64,000 bases of DNA from Pantoea agglomerans. GTDB lineage: Bacteria; Pseudomonadota; Gammaproteobacteria; Enterobacterales; Enterobacteriaceae. The stretch covers positions 3,286,001-3,350,000 of the forward strand of contig NZ_CP090207.1 of assembly GCF_021397715.1 (NCBI RefSeq), written 5' to 3'. The notes beneath the pieces are model-generated. The model ran no database searches and was not told where the DNA came from. It saw nothing but the letters and a program-made list of their open reading frames with translations. This document shows, in pieces, positions 38,971-48,996 of the stretch (positions within the stretch are counted from its first letter, which is position 1; each line of letters starts with the position of its first letter). The position numbers and the translations under genes are program-made.

Positions 38971-41570
38971 GTCTGATCGGGCGGACTTTGCGTGGTTCTT
39001 TCCAGAAGCGTGCTGAATGCGGCCAGCGGCATCGGTTTACCGAGGAAGTAGCCTTGCCCTTCTTCACACGATAGCAGCTTGAGCTGATTCAGTTGCGCTT
39101 CTGTCTCAATGCCCTCGGCGGTAATGGTCAGCGCAAAGGCGCGCGCCAGGGCGATAATCCCGGCGACCACCGATTGTGCCTGTTGCGACTCCGGAAAATC
39201 TTTCATCCACGAGCGATCGATCTTCAGGCCGTTGAACGGGAAAGTTTTGAGATAACCGAGCGCGGCATAGCCAGTACCAAAGTCATCCACCGTCAGCCTC
39301 ACCCCCAGCGAACGCAAGCCCTGCATCACTTCCAGCGCATGCTGCGGATGTTCAAAGGTCACGTTTTCGGTAATTTCCAGCTCCAGCCGCGTGGCGGGCA
39401 AGCCACTTTTTGCCAGCGTATCCGCCACCCGCTTCACCAGGTCACTGGTGCGAAACTCCATCGGGGAAATATTAACCGAGACGTAGCGGTCGCCGCCCCA
39501 CGCCAGCGCATCTTCACAGGCGCGCATCAATACCCAGTCGCTGATGGTGGCAATCAGTCCGCTCTCTTCCGCCAGCGGAATAAAACGATCCGGCGTGATC
39601 CACTGATCGGGCGCGATCTGCCAGCGGATCAGCGCTTCAGCACCGGCCAGCTGACCGCTCAGCAGCTGATAACGCGGCTGATAGTGCAGACGAAACTCAT
39701 TGTTCTTCAGCGCCTTCTCAATGCGTTGTGCCATATCACGTTTGCTGTTGCGCTGGCTGGCCATCTCATTGGCGTACCACACCCACTGATTGCGCCCGGC
39801 TTCCCGCGCCTCATTCAGCGCGATGTCTGACATGCGCAGCAGCGCTTCCGGATGGCAGGCATCCTGCGGCGCACAGGCGATACCGAGGCTGGCCGTCAGA
39901 TAGTGAACGTGCTGGCCGGTAGTAACGGGCTGCTGAACGTCGTGCACCAGCTGGGCGCAGCGCTCATCGACCTTGTCACGGTTGCCTTCACGCAGCACCA
40001 GCACGAACTCATCGCCGCCCAGCCGGGCCGCCAGCTCATGCGGCCCGATGCAGCGTTTCAGCCGCTGCGCCATCTGATTCAGCACCCCATCGCCCGCCGC
40101 ATGGCCCCAGGTTTCGTTGATTGGCCGGAACTGATCGAGGTCGAGGCTGATAATGGTCAGCGGGTGACTGTCGTCGGCCAGCTCAAGATGATGGGTAAGG
40201 AACTCCTGTAGCTGAACGCGGTTGGGTAACCCGGTTAATACGTCGTGACGTGACAGGAACTGAATACGCGCTTCCGCTTCCATGCCCTGGGTGATGTCGG
40301 AGACCGTGCCGCGAAAACCGATACAGCGCCGATCGTGCCAGACGGTTTTCGCCACCAGCTGGCCAATGCGGCGGTCACCGTGCGCCGACATAAACTGGCA
40401 GCGCAGCGGCATCTGTTGCGGCTCCTGCTCCTGGCGCAGCAGCCAGGTAACCAGCGAATGGCTGGGATGCGTCAGTAAGTGATCGATGTGACGTCCGAGC
40501 CACTGTGAGATTTCATGGCCGGTCACGGTGTGAAAACGCGCCGACAAATAGATCAGCCGGCCCTCTTCATCGGTCTCCCAGATCCAGTCCGACGCGGCTT
40601 CAGCCAGATCGCGGAAGCGGGCCTCGCTGTTTGCCAGCTCCTGCTGACTGATCGCCAGCATGGCAAAGCGTCGGTCGGAGAGAATGGCGTTATAGAGCGC
40701 ATGGCGGCTGACGCGACGGGTAATTAAGGCGATGATAATCGCCATGATCACCAGCAGCGGCAGCAGAAACCAGATCAGCCCCATGCCCGGCATTTTGGGG
40801 GTCCAGCGCAGCACCAGCGGCGCGCTGCCGCTGATCGGCTGCAACATGCGCGGTTCACGTTCGGCATCCAGCGCGCTGTTGGCCATTCGCGGCCCGCGCA
40901 CATCCAGCGCCGCACCCAACTCTTCCAGCTTGGCAGGAGTAAACAGGTTCACAAACACCATGATCGACGGCGGGCCCGCTTTCAGCGGCAGCGTAGCCAC
41001 TTTACCCCGACTGATCGGCGCAGCCACCACAATCGCGGGCTGCCGATTAATGATGGCGTTACGGGCCAGAGCGGCGTTATTGAGCTGACGTGCTGCCGCG
41101 ATCATCCCGTGGGTCTGGCTGCCCAGCCAGGCTTCCAGCGGCGTATCGGTCAGCTGACCGTTAATCACCGCATAGCTGGTGCGTCCCTGACCGTCGACGA
41201 CGAAGACACCTTCGTAGTGATACTCCTCATACAGCCCCGGCCCGAAGTTCTCTTCGTCATAGGCCCAGACTTTATTCACTGTCAGATGCAGATTACGCCA
41301 GGCTTCGCCCCAGAACGCGTAGTCCCGGATATCAGTCACCATCGCGTCCTGACGGGTTTTCCACGTCTGTTGCATCAGCAACTGATCGTGCTCAATCGAC
41401 GCGCTGTTCTGACGTTGCGCGATGGTCAGTACCATCAGCATCGACAGAAACAGCACGCCGAACAGCAGCAGCGAAAGCGTGCGCAGGCTGCGCCGCGTAA
41501 AGCGGACAGTGCGGTCTTCGGCGGCGTGCGCAAAAGAAGGTGACGGCGGTGCCGGAGGGTCAAAAGTCAT
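38967..41570 (-). CDS. Membrane CHASE-PAS-GGDEF-EAL cyclic-di-GMP enzyme
   Basis: The 867-residue protein has a transmembrane helix near 33-52, a periplasmic CHASE4-like sensor domain to about 260, a second helix about 265-287 and a PAS domain about 315-430. A GGDEF domain (440-600) has intact ARLGGDEFVLVLR and an EAL domain (615-855) has intact AEALIRW, DDFGTGYAALGYLKTF and EGIETEAQL. Both active sites look complete, so it could make and degrade cyclic-di-GMP. It does not correspond to E. coli DgcC, which occupies a related place near proC and psiF. Confidence 0.92.
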   Translation of the reverse strand: MTFDPPAPPSPSFAHAAEDRTVRFTRRSLRTLSLLLFGVLFLSMLMVLTIAQRQNSASIEHDQLLMQQTWKTRQDAMVTDIRDYAFWGEAWRNLHLTVNKVWAYDEENFGPGLYEEYHYEGVFVVDGQGRTSYAVINGQLTDTPLEAWLGSQTHGMIAAARQLNNAALARNAIINRQPAIVVAAPISRGKVATLPLKAGPPSIMVFVNLFTPAKLEELGAALDVRGPRMANSALDAEREPRMLQPISGSAPLVLRWTPKMPGMGLIWFLLPLLVIMAIIIALITRRVSRHALYNAILSDRRFAMLAISQQELANSEARFRDLAEAASDWIWETDEEGRLIYLSARFHTVTGHEISQWLGRHIDHLLTHPSHSLVTWLLRQEQEPQQMPLRCQFMSAHGDRRIGQLVAKTVWHDRRCIGFRGTVSDITQGMEAEARIQFLSRHDVLTGLPNRVQLQEFLTHHLELADDSHPLTIISLDLDQFRPINETWGHAAGDGVLNQMAQRLKRCIGPHELAARLGGDEFVLVLREGNRDKVDERCAQLVHDVQQPVTTGQHVHYLTASLGIACAPQDACHPEALLRMSDIALNEAREAGRNQWVWYANEMASQRNSKRDMAQRIEKALKNNEFRLHYQPRYQLLSGQLAGAEALIRWQIAPDQWITPDRFIPLAEESGLIATISDWVLMRACEDALAWGGDRYVSVNISPMEFRTSDLVKRVADTLAKSGLPATRLELEITENVTFEHPQHALEVMQGLRSLGVRLTVDDFGTGYAALGYLKTFPFNGLKIDRSWMKDFPESQQAQSVVAGIIALARAFALTITAEGIETEAQLNQLKLLSCEEGQGYFLGKPMPLAAFSTLLERTTQSPPDQT

Positions 41571-41788
41571 TAAGCCTACTCACTACACGACATAAAGTCC
41601 GTTAGGAACAGCCGGTCCGTGACATAAAGCGTCGGGCCAGCCAGATTAGTTTCCTCAGTTATCGGCCCGTGACGTCGGGTGTTTAGCCTGCGGTTAAAAT
41701 TTAGCGCTTAAATATTGTGTTATTGGCTGACTCGACAGCGATCAGGCGCATTGCTACTATGCGCTAACCTTCGCTGGCTGGGTCGTCT

Positions 41789-42439
41789 ATGAATACCAAT
41801 TCCGACAGAGTGACACTGACGCTGTTCTACGTCGGCAGCTTTGTGGTCTATTACCTTGTCACCATGCTGATCACCCTGTTCCCGAATTACGGCGTGCTGC
41901 GTAATGACGGCCTGCTGGTGCCGGTGCTCTGTCTGTTTGAATTTGCCGTGATCTATCCACTTTATCGCTTCTACTGTCAGCGCCGGACCGATTTGCCGCT
42001 GGGTGAACTGCGTCCGCTACAGACCCTGCTGTACACCGGCGGGCTGTTTGTGCTGATGGCGGCACAGATGCAGTTTATGCAGCCGGAAGGCTGGCTGGTG
42101 ATGCAGGCGCAGCAGGGACGTAATTCGTTGCTGATTTTGCTGCTGACGGCGGTGCTGCTGGCACCGGTATTTGAAGAAGTCCTGTTTCGCGGCTTTCTGC
42201 TACAGGCTTTTTTGCTGTGGGCGCCACGCAGCCGCTTCGCCTGTATGCTGCTGACCTCGCTGCTGTTCGCGGTGATGCATACCCAATATGTTCACTGGCA
42301 GACCATCATCGCCCTGACGCTGTTTTCGCTGCTGCTCTGCTACGCGCGCCTACGCAGCAATAGCCTGGCGCTGCCGATCTTTCTGCACACTCTCAACAAC
42401 CTGATCGCCCTGCTGCCTGCCTGGTATTTCGCGGGCTGA
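41789..42439 (+). CDS. CPBP (CAAX/Abi) intramembrane metalloprotease
   Basis: The 216-residue protein has about seven hydrophobic segments. The family motifs are EEVLFRG (about 128), FAVMHTQY (about 167) and HTLNN (about 200), whose Glu, His and Asn residues form the membrane-embedded active site. Members process prenylated or membrane proteins and some give immunity to bacteriocins. No bacteriocin gene is adjacent, so the role is unknown. Confidence 0.88.
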   Translation: MNTNSDRVTLTLFYVGSFVVYYLVTMLITLFPNYGVLRNDGLLVPVLCLFEFAVIYPLYRFYCQRRTDLPLGELRPLQTLLYTGGLFVLMAAQMQFMQPEGWLVMQAQQGRNSLLILLLTAVLLAPVFEEVLFRGFLLQAFLLWAPRSRFACMLLTSLLFAVMHTQYVHWQTIIALTLFSLLLCYARLRSNSLALPIFLHTLNNLIALLPAWYFAG

Positions 42440-42579
42440 TCGGCCCCTGTTGCCTGCCCGGCTCAGGGCGATAGCTCGGGCGGGTAATGCCGCCCCGACG
42501 CGTTTGACTATACTGGATCAAAAAAAGGGATAAAAAGCACTGCCGTCCGGACCACCAGACCGTGCAAAGGAGTCGATCT

Positions 42580-42750
42580 ATGTTGATAGGATTTGTGTTA
42601 TTAGTGAGCGCGTGCGGCTACGATGCCTGTGAGGCATTGCCGGTTTCTGAGCACATTTTTCCGACCAAAAGCGCCTGTGAAACCATGGCAAACCGTATTC
42701 ATAAAGTCAGGCCCAACGTGGTCCTGCTGTGTGGTGAAGTGCATCGTTAA
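42580..42750 (+). CDS. Small Cys-rich exported protein
   Basis: The 56-residue protein has a short hydrophobic start MLIGFVLLVSACGYDACEALPV and later Cys residues (KSACETM and VLLCGEV). AAAGGAG precedes the ATG. The pattern weakly recalls the YebW/DUF1482 group of small proteins, but I cannot confirm it. Four cysteines suggest disulfides outside the cytoplasm. Confidence 0.6.
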   Translation: MLIGFVLLVSACGYDACEALPVSEHIFPTKSACETMANRIHKVRPNVVLLCGEVHR

Positions 42751-42848
42751 ATCAGGGCCAGCAGCAATAAACCCGGCTGTAACGTTGCAAGCTGACGCAT
42801 TAGCGTACAAAATATGAGCTGTTGTTGACCAATACCGTTGTGAATCCC

Positions 42849-43079
42849 ATGAAAACATCACGTCCCCGTCGTCCAAACGGACGCTGGGTTTATTACATTT
42901 TGTATGATGGCATTCTGTGGCCCTGCCCCGTTCGCTGGGAATGGGAAAGCGGCTACGGCGGCTGGCTGCCATTTTACTATACGCCTACCTTTGAGTTCGT
43001 GGTCGGCGACCCACGCAAGGCGTATCGCATTGCGCGCAGCGACGTGCGTGCCCGGCGGCGTGAGGATGTCTGTGTCTGA
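42849..43079 (+). CDS. Hypothetical protein, Trp/Tyr-rich
   Basis: The 76-residue frame includes RWVYYILYDGILWPCPVRWE and LPFYYTPTFEFVVGD followed by a basic tail. No signal peptide or known family is recognised and no good ribosome site precedes the ATG at 42849 (the frame opens at 42822). Protein-like composition supports it; expression is uncertain. Confidence 0.45.
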   Translation: MKTSRPRRPNGRWVYYILYDGILWPCPVRWEWESGYGGWLPFYYTPTFEFVVGDPRKAYRIARSDVRARRREDVCV

Positions 43080-43085
43080 AGGACA

Positions 43086-43190
43086 TTACTGCCACGGCAG
43101 CCATGAAGCCGTCAGTAAGAAGTGAATCGCTTCCAGTACCAGTATCACCATTAATAAAATGCCCAGCGTATGGCGACCAATTCTGTTCAT
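43086..43190 (-). CDS. 34-residue membrane microprotein downstream of yniD
   Basis: The peptide MNRIGRHTLGILLMVILVLE followed by AIHFLLTASWLPWQ has a basic N-terminus, one membrane helix and an aromatic end. It starts four bases after the yniD stop, implying an operon of two microproteins. No family recognised. Confidence 0.55.
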   Translation of the reverse strand: MNRIGRHTLGILLMVILVLEAIHFLLTASWLPWQ

Positions 43191-43194
43191 CCGG

Positions 43195-43302
43195 TCAGGC
43201 CCAAATCATTGCAGCCCAGCGTATCAGCAGCAGTGCGCCACAAATGCAAAACAGAACCAGCACCATTTTCCAGTGCTTTTTGGCCGCCCGATACCTCGTC
43301 AC
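43195..43302 (-). CDS. yniD: YniD-type small membrane protein
   Basis: This 35-residue protein starts with GTG, seven bases after GGAGGG. The sequence AAKKHWKMVLVLFCICGALL followed by LIRWAAMIWA closely matches my memory of E. coli YniD (KKHWKM, then CGA and RWAAMIW). One transmembrane helix; function unknown. Its stop is four bases from the next microprotein gene. Confidence 0.8.
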   Translation of the reverse strand: MTRYRAAKKHWKMVLVLFCICGALLLIRWAAMIWA

Positions 43303-43329
43303 ATCGAATCCCTCCCCGCCAGAATGCGA

Positions 43330-43351
43330 AGATGCGCCACAAGGCGCATCT
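43330..43351 (-). terminator. Hairpin between osmC and yniD
   Basis: A perfect 9-bp stem AGATGCGCC/GGCGCATCT with a 4-base loop lies 74 bases past the osmC stop on the minus strand. The T-run is weak, so it may terminate osmC only partly. Confidence 0.45.
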
Positions 43352-43424
43352 GTTCCGGTCAACTGCAGGACCGGTACTGCGTAGCATAACGCCCAGGCCG
43401 CGAAAAGGCGACCTGTCGTCGGCC

Positions 43425-43853
43425 TCAGTTATTCAGGGTGTAATCCAGCGTGATTTCCGCATTCAGCACCTGAGAAACCGGGCAGCCCGCTTTCGCTTTA
43501 TTGATGATTTCATCAAAGGTGGACGCATCAATGCCAGGCAGAGAGATGGTGCTGGTCAGCGCCACTTTCGTAATGGCAAAGCCATCGCCTTTCTTATCCA
43601 GCGAGACGTCTGCCGTGGTGTCGATGCTTTCTGGCGGATGGCCCGCCTGACCCAGCATCAGCGACAACGCCATGGAGAAACAGGCCGCATGCGCCGCACC
43701 AATCAGCTCTTCCGGGTTGGTGCCCTTCTCGCCTTCAAAGCGGGTGTTGAAACCGTAAGGCTGCTGGCTCAGCACGCCGCTCTCGGTGCTGACGGTGCCT
43801 TTGCCCTTGATATCGCCTTCCCAGTGCGCCGAACCTTTCTTATGAATGGTCAT
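43425..43853 (-). CDS. osmC: Osmotically inducible peroxiredoxin OsmC
   Basis: The 142-residue protein reduces organic hydroperoxides in the cytoplasm. It starts MTIHKKGSAHWEGDIKGKG. The two catalytic cysteines are in HAACFSMAL (about residue 59) and KAGCPVSQV (about 125), and the Arg in FNTRFEG is present. ATG at 43853 has AGGAGG six bases upstream. RpoS control is usual in E. coli; not visible here. Confidence 0.95.
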   Translation of the reverse strand: MTIHKKGSAHWEGDIKGKGTVSTESGVLSQQPYGFNTRFEGEKGTNPEELIGAAHAACFSMALSLMLGQAGHPPESIDTTADVSLDKKGDGFAITKVALTSTISLPGIDASTFDEIINKAKAGCPVSQVLNAEITLDYTLNN

Positions 43854-43910
43854 GTTATTCCTCCTGTTGGTAAAGAAGCTAAGTATAGACAACGCCTCCG
43901 TTTTCGCCGG

Positions 43911-45098
43911 TTAACTTACCGCGCGCGGCCGTGACGGGTTGCTCTGCGGACTGAGCACCGCCTCGGCCTGTACCAGCGAATCGCGGGTGATCTCGCTGAT
44001 AGACTTCGCCCCGGTCAGAGTCATCGCAACCCGCATCTCTTTCTCGATCAGGGTCAGCAGGTTTTCTACGCCTCGCTGACCGTGGGTCGCCAGCGCATAG
44101 ATAAAGGCCCGTCCCAGCAACACGCTGTCAGCGCCAAGTGCAATCATCCGCACCACATCCAGCCCGTTGCGAATGCCGCTGTCGGCCAGAATGGTGATGT
44201 CGCCTTTCACCGCATCGGCAATCGCTGGCAGCGCGCGCGCCGACGACAGCACGCCATCCAGCTGGCGTCCGCCATGATTGGAAACCACGATGCCGTCAGC
44301 ACCAAAACGCACCGCGTCCCGTGCATCCTCCGGATCGAGAATCCCTTTGATCACCATCGGGCCGTCCCAGAATTCACGTATCCACTCCAGATCTTTCCAG
44401 CTGATAGAGGGATCGAAGTTGTTCGCCAGCCAGCCGATGTAATCTTCCAGGCCGGTCGGTTTACCCAGATAGGTCGAGATATTGCCCAGATCGTGTGGCC
44501 GTCCCTGCAACCCGACATCCAGCGCCCATTGCGGATGGGTGACCGCCTGCCAGTAGCGGCGCAGCGCCGCATGATTGCCGCTCATGCCGGAATGCGCATC
44601 GCGGTAGCGCGCCCCAGGCGTCGGCATATCCACGGTAAACACCAGCGTGGAGCAGCCCGCCGCTTTGGCGCGCTCCAGCGCATTGCGCATAAAACCGCGG
44701 TCGCGCAGCACGTAGAGCTGGAACCACATCGGGCGATTGATCTGCGGCGCGACCTCTTCTATCGGGCAGACTGACACCGTCGACAGCGTAAACGGAATGC
44801 CTTTCAGCGCCGCCGCGCGCGCCGCCTGCACTTCGCCACGGCGGGCATACATGCCGCACAAACCAACCGGTGCCAGCGCCACCGGCATCGACAGCGTCTC
44901 ATTGAATAATGTCGTTTCCAGGCTCAGCTCAGACATGTTTTTCAGAATGCGCTGGCGCAGCGCCACATCAGAGAGATCCTCGACGTTGCGGCGCAGCGTG
45001 TGCTCGACATAGGCCCCGCCATCGAGATAGTGGAACAGGAAAGGTGGCAGGATGCGTTGCGCGGCGGCGCGATAGTCACTGGCAGCAGAGATAATCAT
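43911..45098 (-). CDS. lldD: L-lactate dehydrogenase LldD
   Basis: This 395-residue FMN enzyme of the membrane-associated lactate oxidase family turns L-lactate into pyruvate and feeds the quinone pool. Features include the N-terminal [23 protein letters not shown] contacts [10 protein letters not shown] and [15 protein letters not shown], and the active-site [10 protein letters not shown] (His base about residue 275). ATG at 45098 shares one base with the lldR stop (TGATG), so translation is coupled. Last gene of lldPRD. Confidence 0.97.
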   Translation of the reverse strand: MIISAASDYRAAAQRILPPFLFHYLDGGAYVEHTLRRNVEDLSDVALRQRILKNMSELSLETTLFNETLSMPVALAPVGLCGMYARRGEVQAARAAALKGIPFTLSTVSVCPIEEVAPQINRPMWFQLYVLRDRGFMRNALERAKAAGCSTLVFTVDMPTPGARYRDAHSGMSGNHAALRRYWQAVTHPQWALDVGLQGRPHDLGNISTYLGKPTGLEDYIGWLANNFDPSISWKDLEWIREFWDGPMVIKGILDPEDARDAVRFGADGIVVSNHGGRQLDGVLSSARALPAIADAVKGDITILADSGIRNGLDVVRMIALGADSVLLGRAFIYALATHGQRGVENLLTLIEKEMRVAMTLTGAKSISEITRDSLVQAEAVLSPQSNPSRPRAVS

Positions 45099-45871
45099 CA
45101 ATCAGATTCCTTACGGTTACGTGATTCAGTGTCCGGTAAGCGGGTGATACGCGCCTGACGCGCCTCATCCTCATGCAGATTTTTCATCGTGGTGTGAACA
45201 AAGCCGAGATGCTGCATCGCGGCCTGGCGTGCGCCTTCGGCATCCCCGGCCAGAATGGCGTCCAGCAGCGCCCGGTGCTGTTCGGTCAGCCGGGCGAAAA
45301 TCGCGGGCTGGGTGTACATCCGCTGACGGCTCTGCATCACCGAGGATTGCAGCAGTTCGAAAAAACCGCGCATGGTTTGCAGCAGCACCAGATTGTGAGA
45401 TGCCTCGGCAATTGCCAGGTGAAAGCGCACGTCAGCCTGTGCGGCAAGGTCAGGATCGTCACTCTCTTTCAGCTTCAGCGTGGCGTCAAAGGCGTACTGC
45501 AGCCGCTCGCGATCCGCCTCCGTGGCGCGCAGCGCGGCGTGCCAGGCGGTGCTGGCTTCAATCGCATGTCGCGCCTCCAGAATGTCGTAGCGGTAGTCCG
45601 GATCGTCGCGCAGTAACTGTCGAATCGGTTCAACGATGCGCTGTTCCGACCAGGGGCCCAGCTGCTGCCGGACCCAGGTGCCGCCGCCGCGACGGCTGAT
45701 CAGCATACCGCCGCTGATCAGTTGCTGTAACGCTTCACGCAGCGACGAGCGCGATACGCCGAGTTCAGCCGCGAGTGTTCGCTCGGCAGGCAGGCGCATA
45801 CCCGGCGTCAGTTGGTGTTCGGTGATATACGCCCTAAGGCGCGTCACCAGCGGATCGGAAACGGTGTTCAT
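45098..45871 (-). CDS. lldR: Lactate-responsive GntR regulator LldR
   Basis: The 257-residue protein has an N-terminal winged helix ([24 protein letters not shown], about 22-45) and a C-terminal FCD all-helical ligand domain ([31 protein letters not shown]). It represses lldPRD without lactate and activates with it in E. coli. The ATG overlaps the lldP stop (ATGA). TGGT-N3-ACCA sites at 47600 and 47726 are its probable operators. Confidence 0.95.
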   Translation of the reverse strand: MNTVSDPLVTRLRAYITEHQLTPGMRLPAERTLAAELGVSRSSLREALQQLISGGMLISRRGGGTWVRQQLGPWSEQRIVEPIRQLLRDDPDYRYDILEARHAIEASTAWHAALRATEADRERLQYAFDATLKLKESDDPDLAAQADVRFHLAIAEASHNLVLLQTMRGFFELLQSSVMQSRQRMYTQPAIFARLTEQHRALLDAILAGDAEGARQAAMQHLGFVHTTMKNLHEDEARQARITRLPDTESRNRKESD

Positions 45872-47523
45872 GGGATCATCCAGGGGAAGACGTATGCCTG
45901 CAGCGTGGTAATCACGCCGACCATACAGGTGAAAATCAGGCTGTGTTTAACGGTAAAGCGGAACAGGTCAGACTCTTTGCCAACCAGGCCGACCGCCGCA
46001 CAGGCGATGGCGATCGACTGCGGCGAGATCATCTTGCCGGTAACGCCGCCGGTGGTGTTGGCCGCCACCAGCAGCACGTCCGACACGCCAATCTGTTGCG
46101 CGGTGGTAGCCTGCAACGCGGCAAACAGGGCATTCGAGGAGGTGTCCGAGCCGGTCAGGAACACCCCGAGCCAGCCGAGGAACGGCGAGAAAAAGGTGAA
46201 GGCGTGACCGGTGTGCGCCAGCGCTAACGCCAGCGTCGCTGACAGGCCGGAATAGTTAGAGATAAAGGCGAAGGCCAGCACCATGCCAATCGAGTAGATC
46301 GGCAGCGCCAGCTCTTTCAGCGTTTCACCAAAGGTCTGCAGCGCCGCCCTGGGCTTCATCTTCAGGTAAACGACGGCGACGATCGCCGCAATCAAAATCG
46401 CGGTGCCGGTGGCGGAGAAGAGATCGAACTTAAAGATGGCCGGATAAGGCGTGGCGCTGCTGACCACCGGCGGCATACGCGCCACCCCTTCGTTCAGCAA
46501 CGGCACCGGCAGGTTAAGCACCCACTCCGCCAGCGCGCCGCCTTTAGCGAACAGCGCTTTAAACGGCGGGATGCTCCACAGCGTTACGGTGGCGGTGAGA
46601 AACAGGAACGGCATCCAGGCGCGCACCACCTGTCCCAGCCGATATTTTTGCCGGGGTACGGAGGGATCGACCGGCGCGGCATCGCCATTCTCAAAGCGGA
46701 AAATGCGCACCGGCTTCCAGACGCGCAGAAACAGCGTCAGCGAAATCAGCGAGGCGAGTGACGAGATGATATCCGGCAGTTCCGGGCCGAGAAAGTTGGA
46801 GCTGAGGAACTGGGCGATGGCAAATGACCCGCCCGCCACCAGCACCGCCGGCCAGGTCTCTTTGACGCCGCGCCAGCCATCCATGATCGCCATAATCCAG
46901 AACAGCACAATCAGGGTCAGCAAGGGTAACTGTCGTCCGGCCATCTGCCCGATAGCGAAACTGTCGAGCCCGGTCACCTGCCCGGCGACAATAATCGGAA
47001 TACCCATTGCGCCAAAGGCGACCGGCGCAGTATTAACAATCAGGCAGAGTCCGGCGGCATACAGCGGGTTAAAACCCAGACCGACCAGCAGCGCGGCGGT
47101 GATCGCCACCGGCGCGCCAAAGCCAGCCGCTCCCTCAAGAAATGCGCCAAATGAGAAGCCGACGATCAGCATCTGCAGCCGCTGATCGGGGGTGATCGAC
47201 AGAATCGAGGCGCGGATAATGTCGAACTGACCGGTTTTGACTGAAATTTTATAGACGAAAACGGCCGCGACAATGATCCAGGCGATGGGCCACAAGCCAT
47301 AGAGAAAGCCGTAAACCACCGACGCTACTGCCTGCGCCACCGGCATCTGATAGAGAAACAGCGCCACCAGCAGCGCCAGTACCACGGTGACGCTGGCGGC
47401 CAGATACCCTTTCATCCTGAGCTTAATCAGCGCAAAGAAGAAAAACAGAATCGGGATCAGCGCCACCAGGCTTGAAAGCCAGATATTGCCTAACGGATCG
47501 TAATTTTGTTGCCACACCTGCAT
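45868..47523 (-). CDS. lldP: L-lactate permease LldP
   Basis: The 551-residue inner-membrane lactate/proton symporter has the same length as E. coli LldP. It starts [19 protein letters not shown], with about 12-14 membrane spans and the conserved [17 protein letters not shown] and [16 protein letters not shown] loops. Start: ATG at 47523 behind GGAG; the frame to 47586 is an extension. First gene of lldPRD. Confidence 0.97.
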   Translation of the reverse strand: MQVWQQNYDPLGNIWLSSLVALIPILFFFFALIKLRMKGYLAASVTVVLALLVALFLYQMPVAQAVASVVYGFLYGLWPIAWIIVAAVFVYKISVKTGQFDIIRASILSITPDQRLQMLIVGFSFGAFLEGAAGFGAPVAITAALLVGLGFNPLYAAGLCLIVNTAPVAFGAMGIPIIVAGQVTGLDSFAIGQMAGRQLPLLTLIVLFWIMAIMDGWRGVKETWPAVLVAGGSFAIAQFLSSNFLGPELPDIISSLASLISLTLFLRVWKPVRIFRFENGDAAPVDPSVPRQKYRLGQVVRAWMPFLFLTATVTLWSIPPFKALFAKGGALAEWVLNLPVPLLNEGVARMPPVVSSATPYPAIFKFDLFSATGTAILIAAIVAVVYLKMKPRAALQTFGETLKELALPIYSIGMVLAFAFISNYSGLSATLALALAHTGHAFTFFSPFLGWLGVFLTGSDTSSNALFAALQATTAQQIGVSDVLLVAANTTGGVTGKMISPQSIAIACAAVGLVGKESDLFRFTVKHSLIFTCMVGVITTLQAYVFPWMIP

Positions 47524-47599
47524 GCCGCTATCTCCAGAAGAAGAGGAAACGTGGTGCGCGTCCAGCCGTGTGCCGCGCACCATCAACCCGGCCGATGAG

Positions 47600-47610
47600 T
47601 GGTCTGACCA
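47600..47610. promoter_or_regulatory. Probable LldR operator, proximal
   Basis: TGGTCTGACCA is a perfect palindrome of the GntR/FadR type (TGGT-N3-ACCA), 77 bases upstream of the lldP start. Confidence 0.7.
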
Positions 47611-47725
47611 AAAATCGAATTATCGGGCTTTATGGCAACAGATAGTTAATTCTTTGTTAATCAGAGGCAACAAAAGCGGCGAAAATTTTCCCGATGTGTG
47701 AACTACAGAAAAATTTTGCCGCAAT

Positions 47726-47736
47726 TGGTAGGACCA
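47726..47736. promoter_or_regulatory. Probable LldR operator, distal
   Basis: TGGTAGGACCA has the same TGGT-N3-ACCA arms and lies 126 bases from the proximal site, centre to centre. E. coli lldP has two LldR sites about 127 bases apart. It lies 4 bases from the end of the neighbouring transporter gene. Confidence 0.65.
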
Positions 47737-47739
47737 GAT

Positions 47740-48909
47740 TCAGCCCTGCTGCTGCGGAAATGCCCGCGGATAGCTGCATGGATGAAACCGCAGGTTCAGC
47801 ACGATCAACACCAGGGTCACCGTGGTCTGTAACAGCCAGACGCTGGTGAAATGATGAGTCAGCGCGTGAAGCTGTCCGGCGATAAACGGCATACTGCCGG
47901 CAATGATAAAACCGATACCCTGCATAAACGCCACCAGCCGCGCGCCCGCCTGCGGCTGCGCCAGATGATCCAGCGCCAGCACCAGGGCCAGCGGAAACGC
48001 GCCGCCGAGCCCGACACCGGCGATGCCCGCCCAGAGCCACGGCGCCGCCTGGGGTGCCAGCAGGAAACCGAGCATCCCGCACAGCTGCAGTGCCAGCGTC
48101 AGCAACAGCAGCGGCCGGCGATCGCTGCCGCGTGCCAGCAGCGGCAGCAGCAGTGCGCCCGCCACCTGACAACCGATCATCATGCCCAGCAGCGAGCCAC
48201 CCGCCTGCGCGCTCCAGCCCAGCTGGTGATAGAAATCGGGCAGCCAGGCGACACAGATCGCATAGCCGCCGTTCACCAGCCCGAAGCTCAGCGCCAGCGT
48301 CCAGGCGCGGGTTTTACGCCATAACGCAGGCTGCGCCACCGCCGCCGCTTTTGCCGGCGCAGCGGTCGGAATAAACAGCCACAGCAGCAGTGCCAGCACC
48401 ACCGGCAGCGTCCAGCTGCTCAGCGCGCCCTGCCAGCCGAAATGCGTATTAAGCCACGGCGTCAGCGCCGCGCCGATCCCGCCACCGCCCATCAGCGCGC
48501 CAGCCCACAGGCCGGTCACCGGCGCGCTGCGACGGCTGAAGCGCTGACGGATCAGACCCGGCATCGCCATCTGCACCACGCCAATCCCCGCTCCGCCCGG
48601 TATCGTGCTGAGCACCAGCCAGCGACCGTTGCTGATAAACAGCCGGCTCACCAGCGCCAGCAGCAGCAGAAACAATCCGCCCAGCAAAAGGTTACGCACC
48701 GAAAAGCGCTGCATCAGCCGGGCGCTGGTCAGCGCAATCGCGCCCATCATCATCATCGGCAGCGCGGGCAGCAGCGATGCCGCCAGCGGCGACAGGCCAA
48801 TACTCTGTCGCAGCTGCTCCAGCAGCGGGCTGACCGAGGTCATCAGCGGGCGCATGTTCAGCCCGGCCAGCACCAGCGCCGCCAGCAGCAGCTTATTTTC
48901 TCTGTTCAT
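47740..48909 (-). CDS. CynX/NimT family MFS transporter
   Basis: The 389-residue protein has 11-12 membrane spans. It starts NRENKLLLAALVLAGLNMRPLMTSVSPLL, characteristic of the cyanate/2-nitroimidazole transporter group, with RNLLLGGLFLLLLALV and a duplicated MFS architecture. It is divergent from the LysR gene (87 bases between starts), which probably controls it. The substrate is unknown; the amidohydrolase downstream of lysR suggests a nitrogen heterocycle (inference). Confidence 0.85.
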   Translation of the reverse strand: MNRENKLLLAALVLAGLNMRPLMTSVSPLLEQLRQSIGLSPLAASLLPALPMMMMGAIALTSARLMQRFSVRNLLLGGLFLLLLALVSRLFISNGRWLVLSTIPGGAGIGVVQMAMPGLIRQRFSRRSAPVTGLWAGALMGGGGIGAALTPWLNTHFGWQGALSSWTLPVVLALLLWLFIPTAAPAKAAAVAQPALWRKTRAWTLALSFGLVNGGYAICVAWLPDFYHQLGWSAQAGGSLLGMMIGCQVAGALLLPLLARGSDRRPLLLLTLALQLCGMLGFLLAPQAAPWLWAGIAGVGLGGAFPLALVLALDHLAQPQAGARLVAFMQGIGFIIAGSMPFIAGQLHALTHHFTSVWLLQTTVTLVLIVLNLRFHPCSYPRAFPQQQG

Positions 48910-48996
48910 CTGAAATCCGCAGAATTAAAAGTTGCCAGCCTGACACTCATCGCTACTATCTGGAAATGAAATATTACTCTGTCAGGTAGTGGGAAA

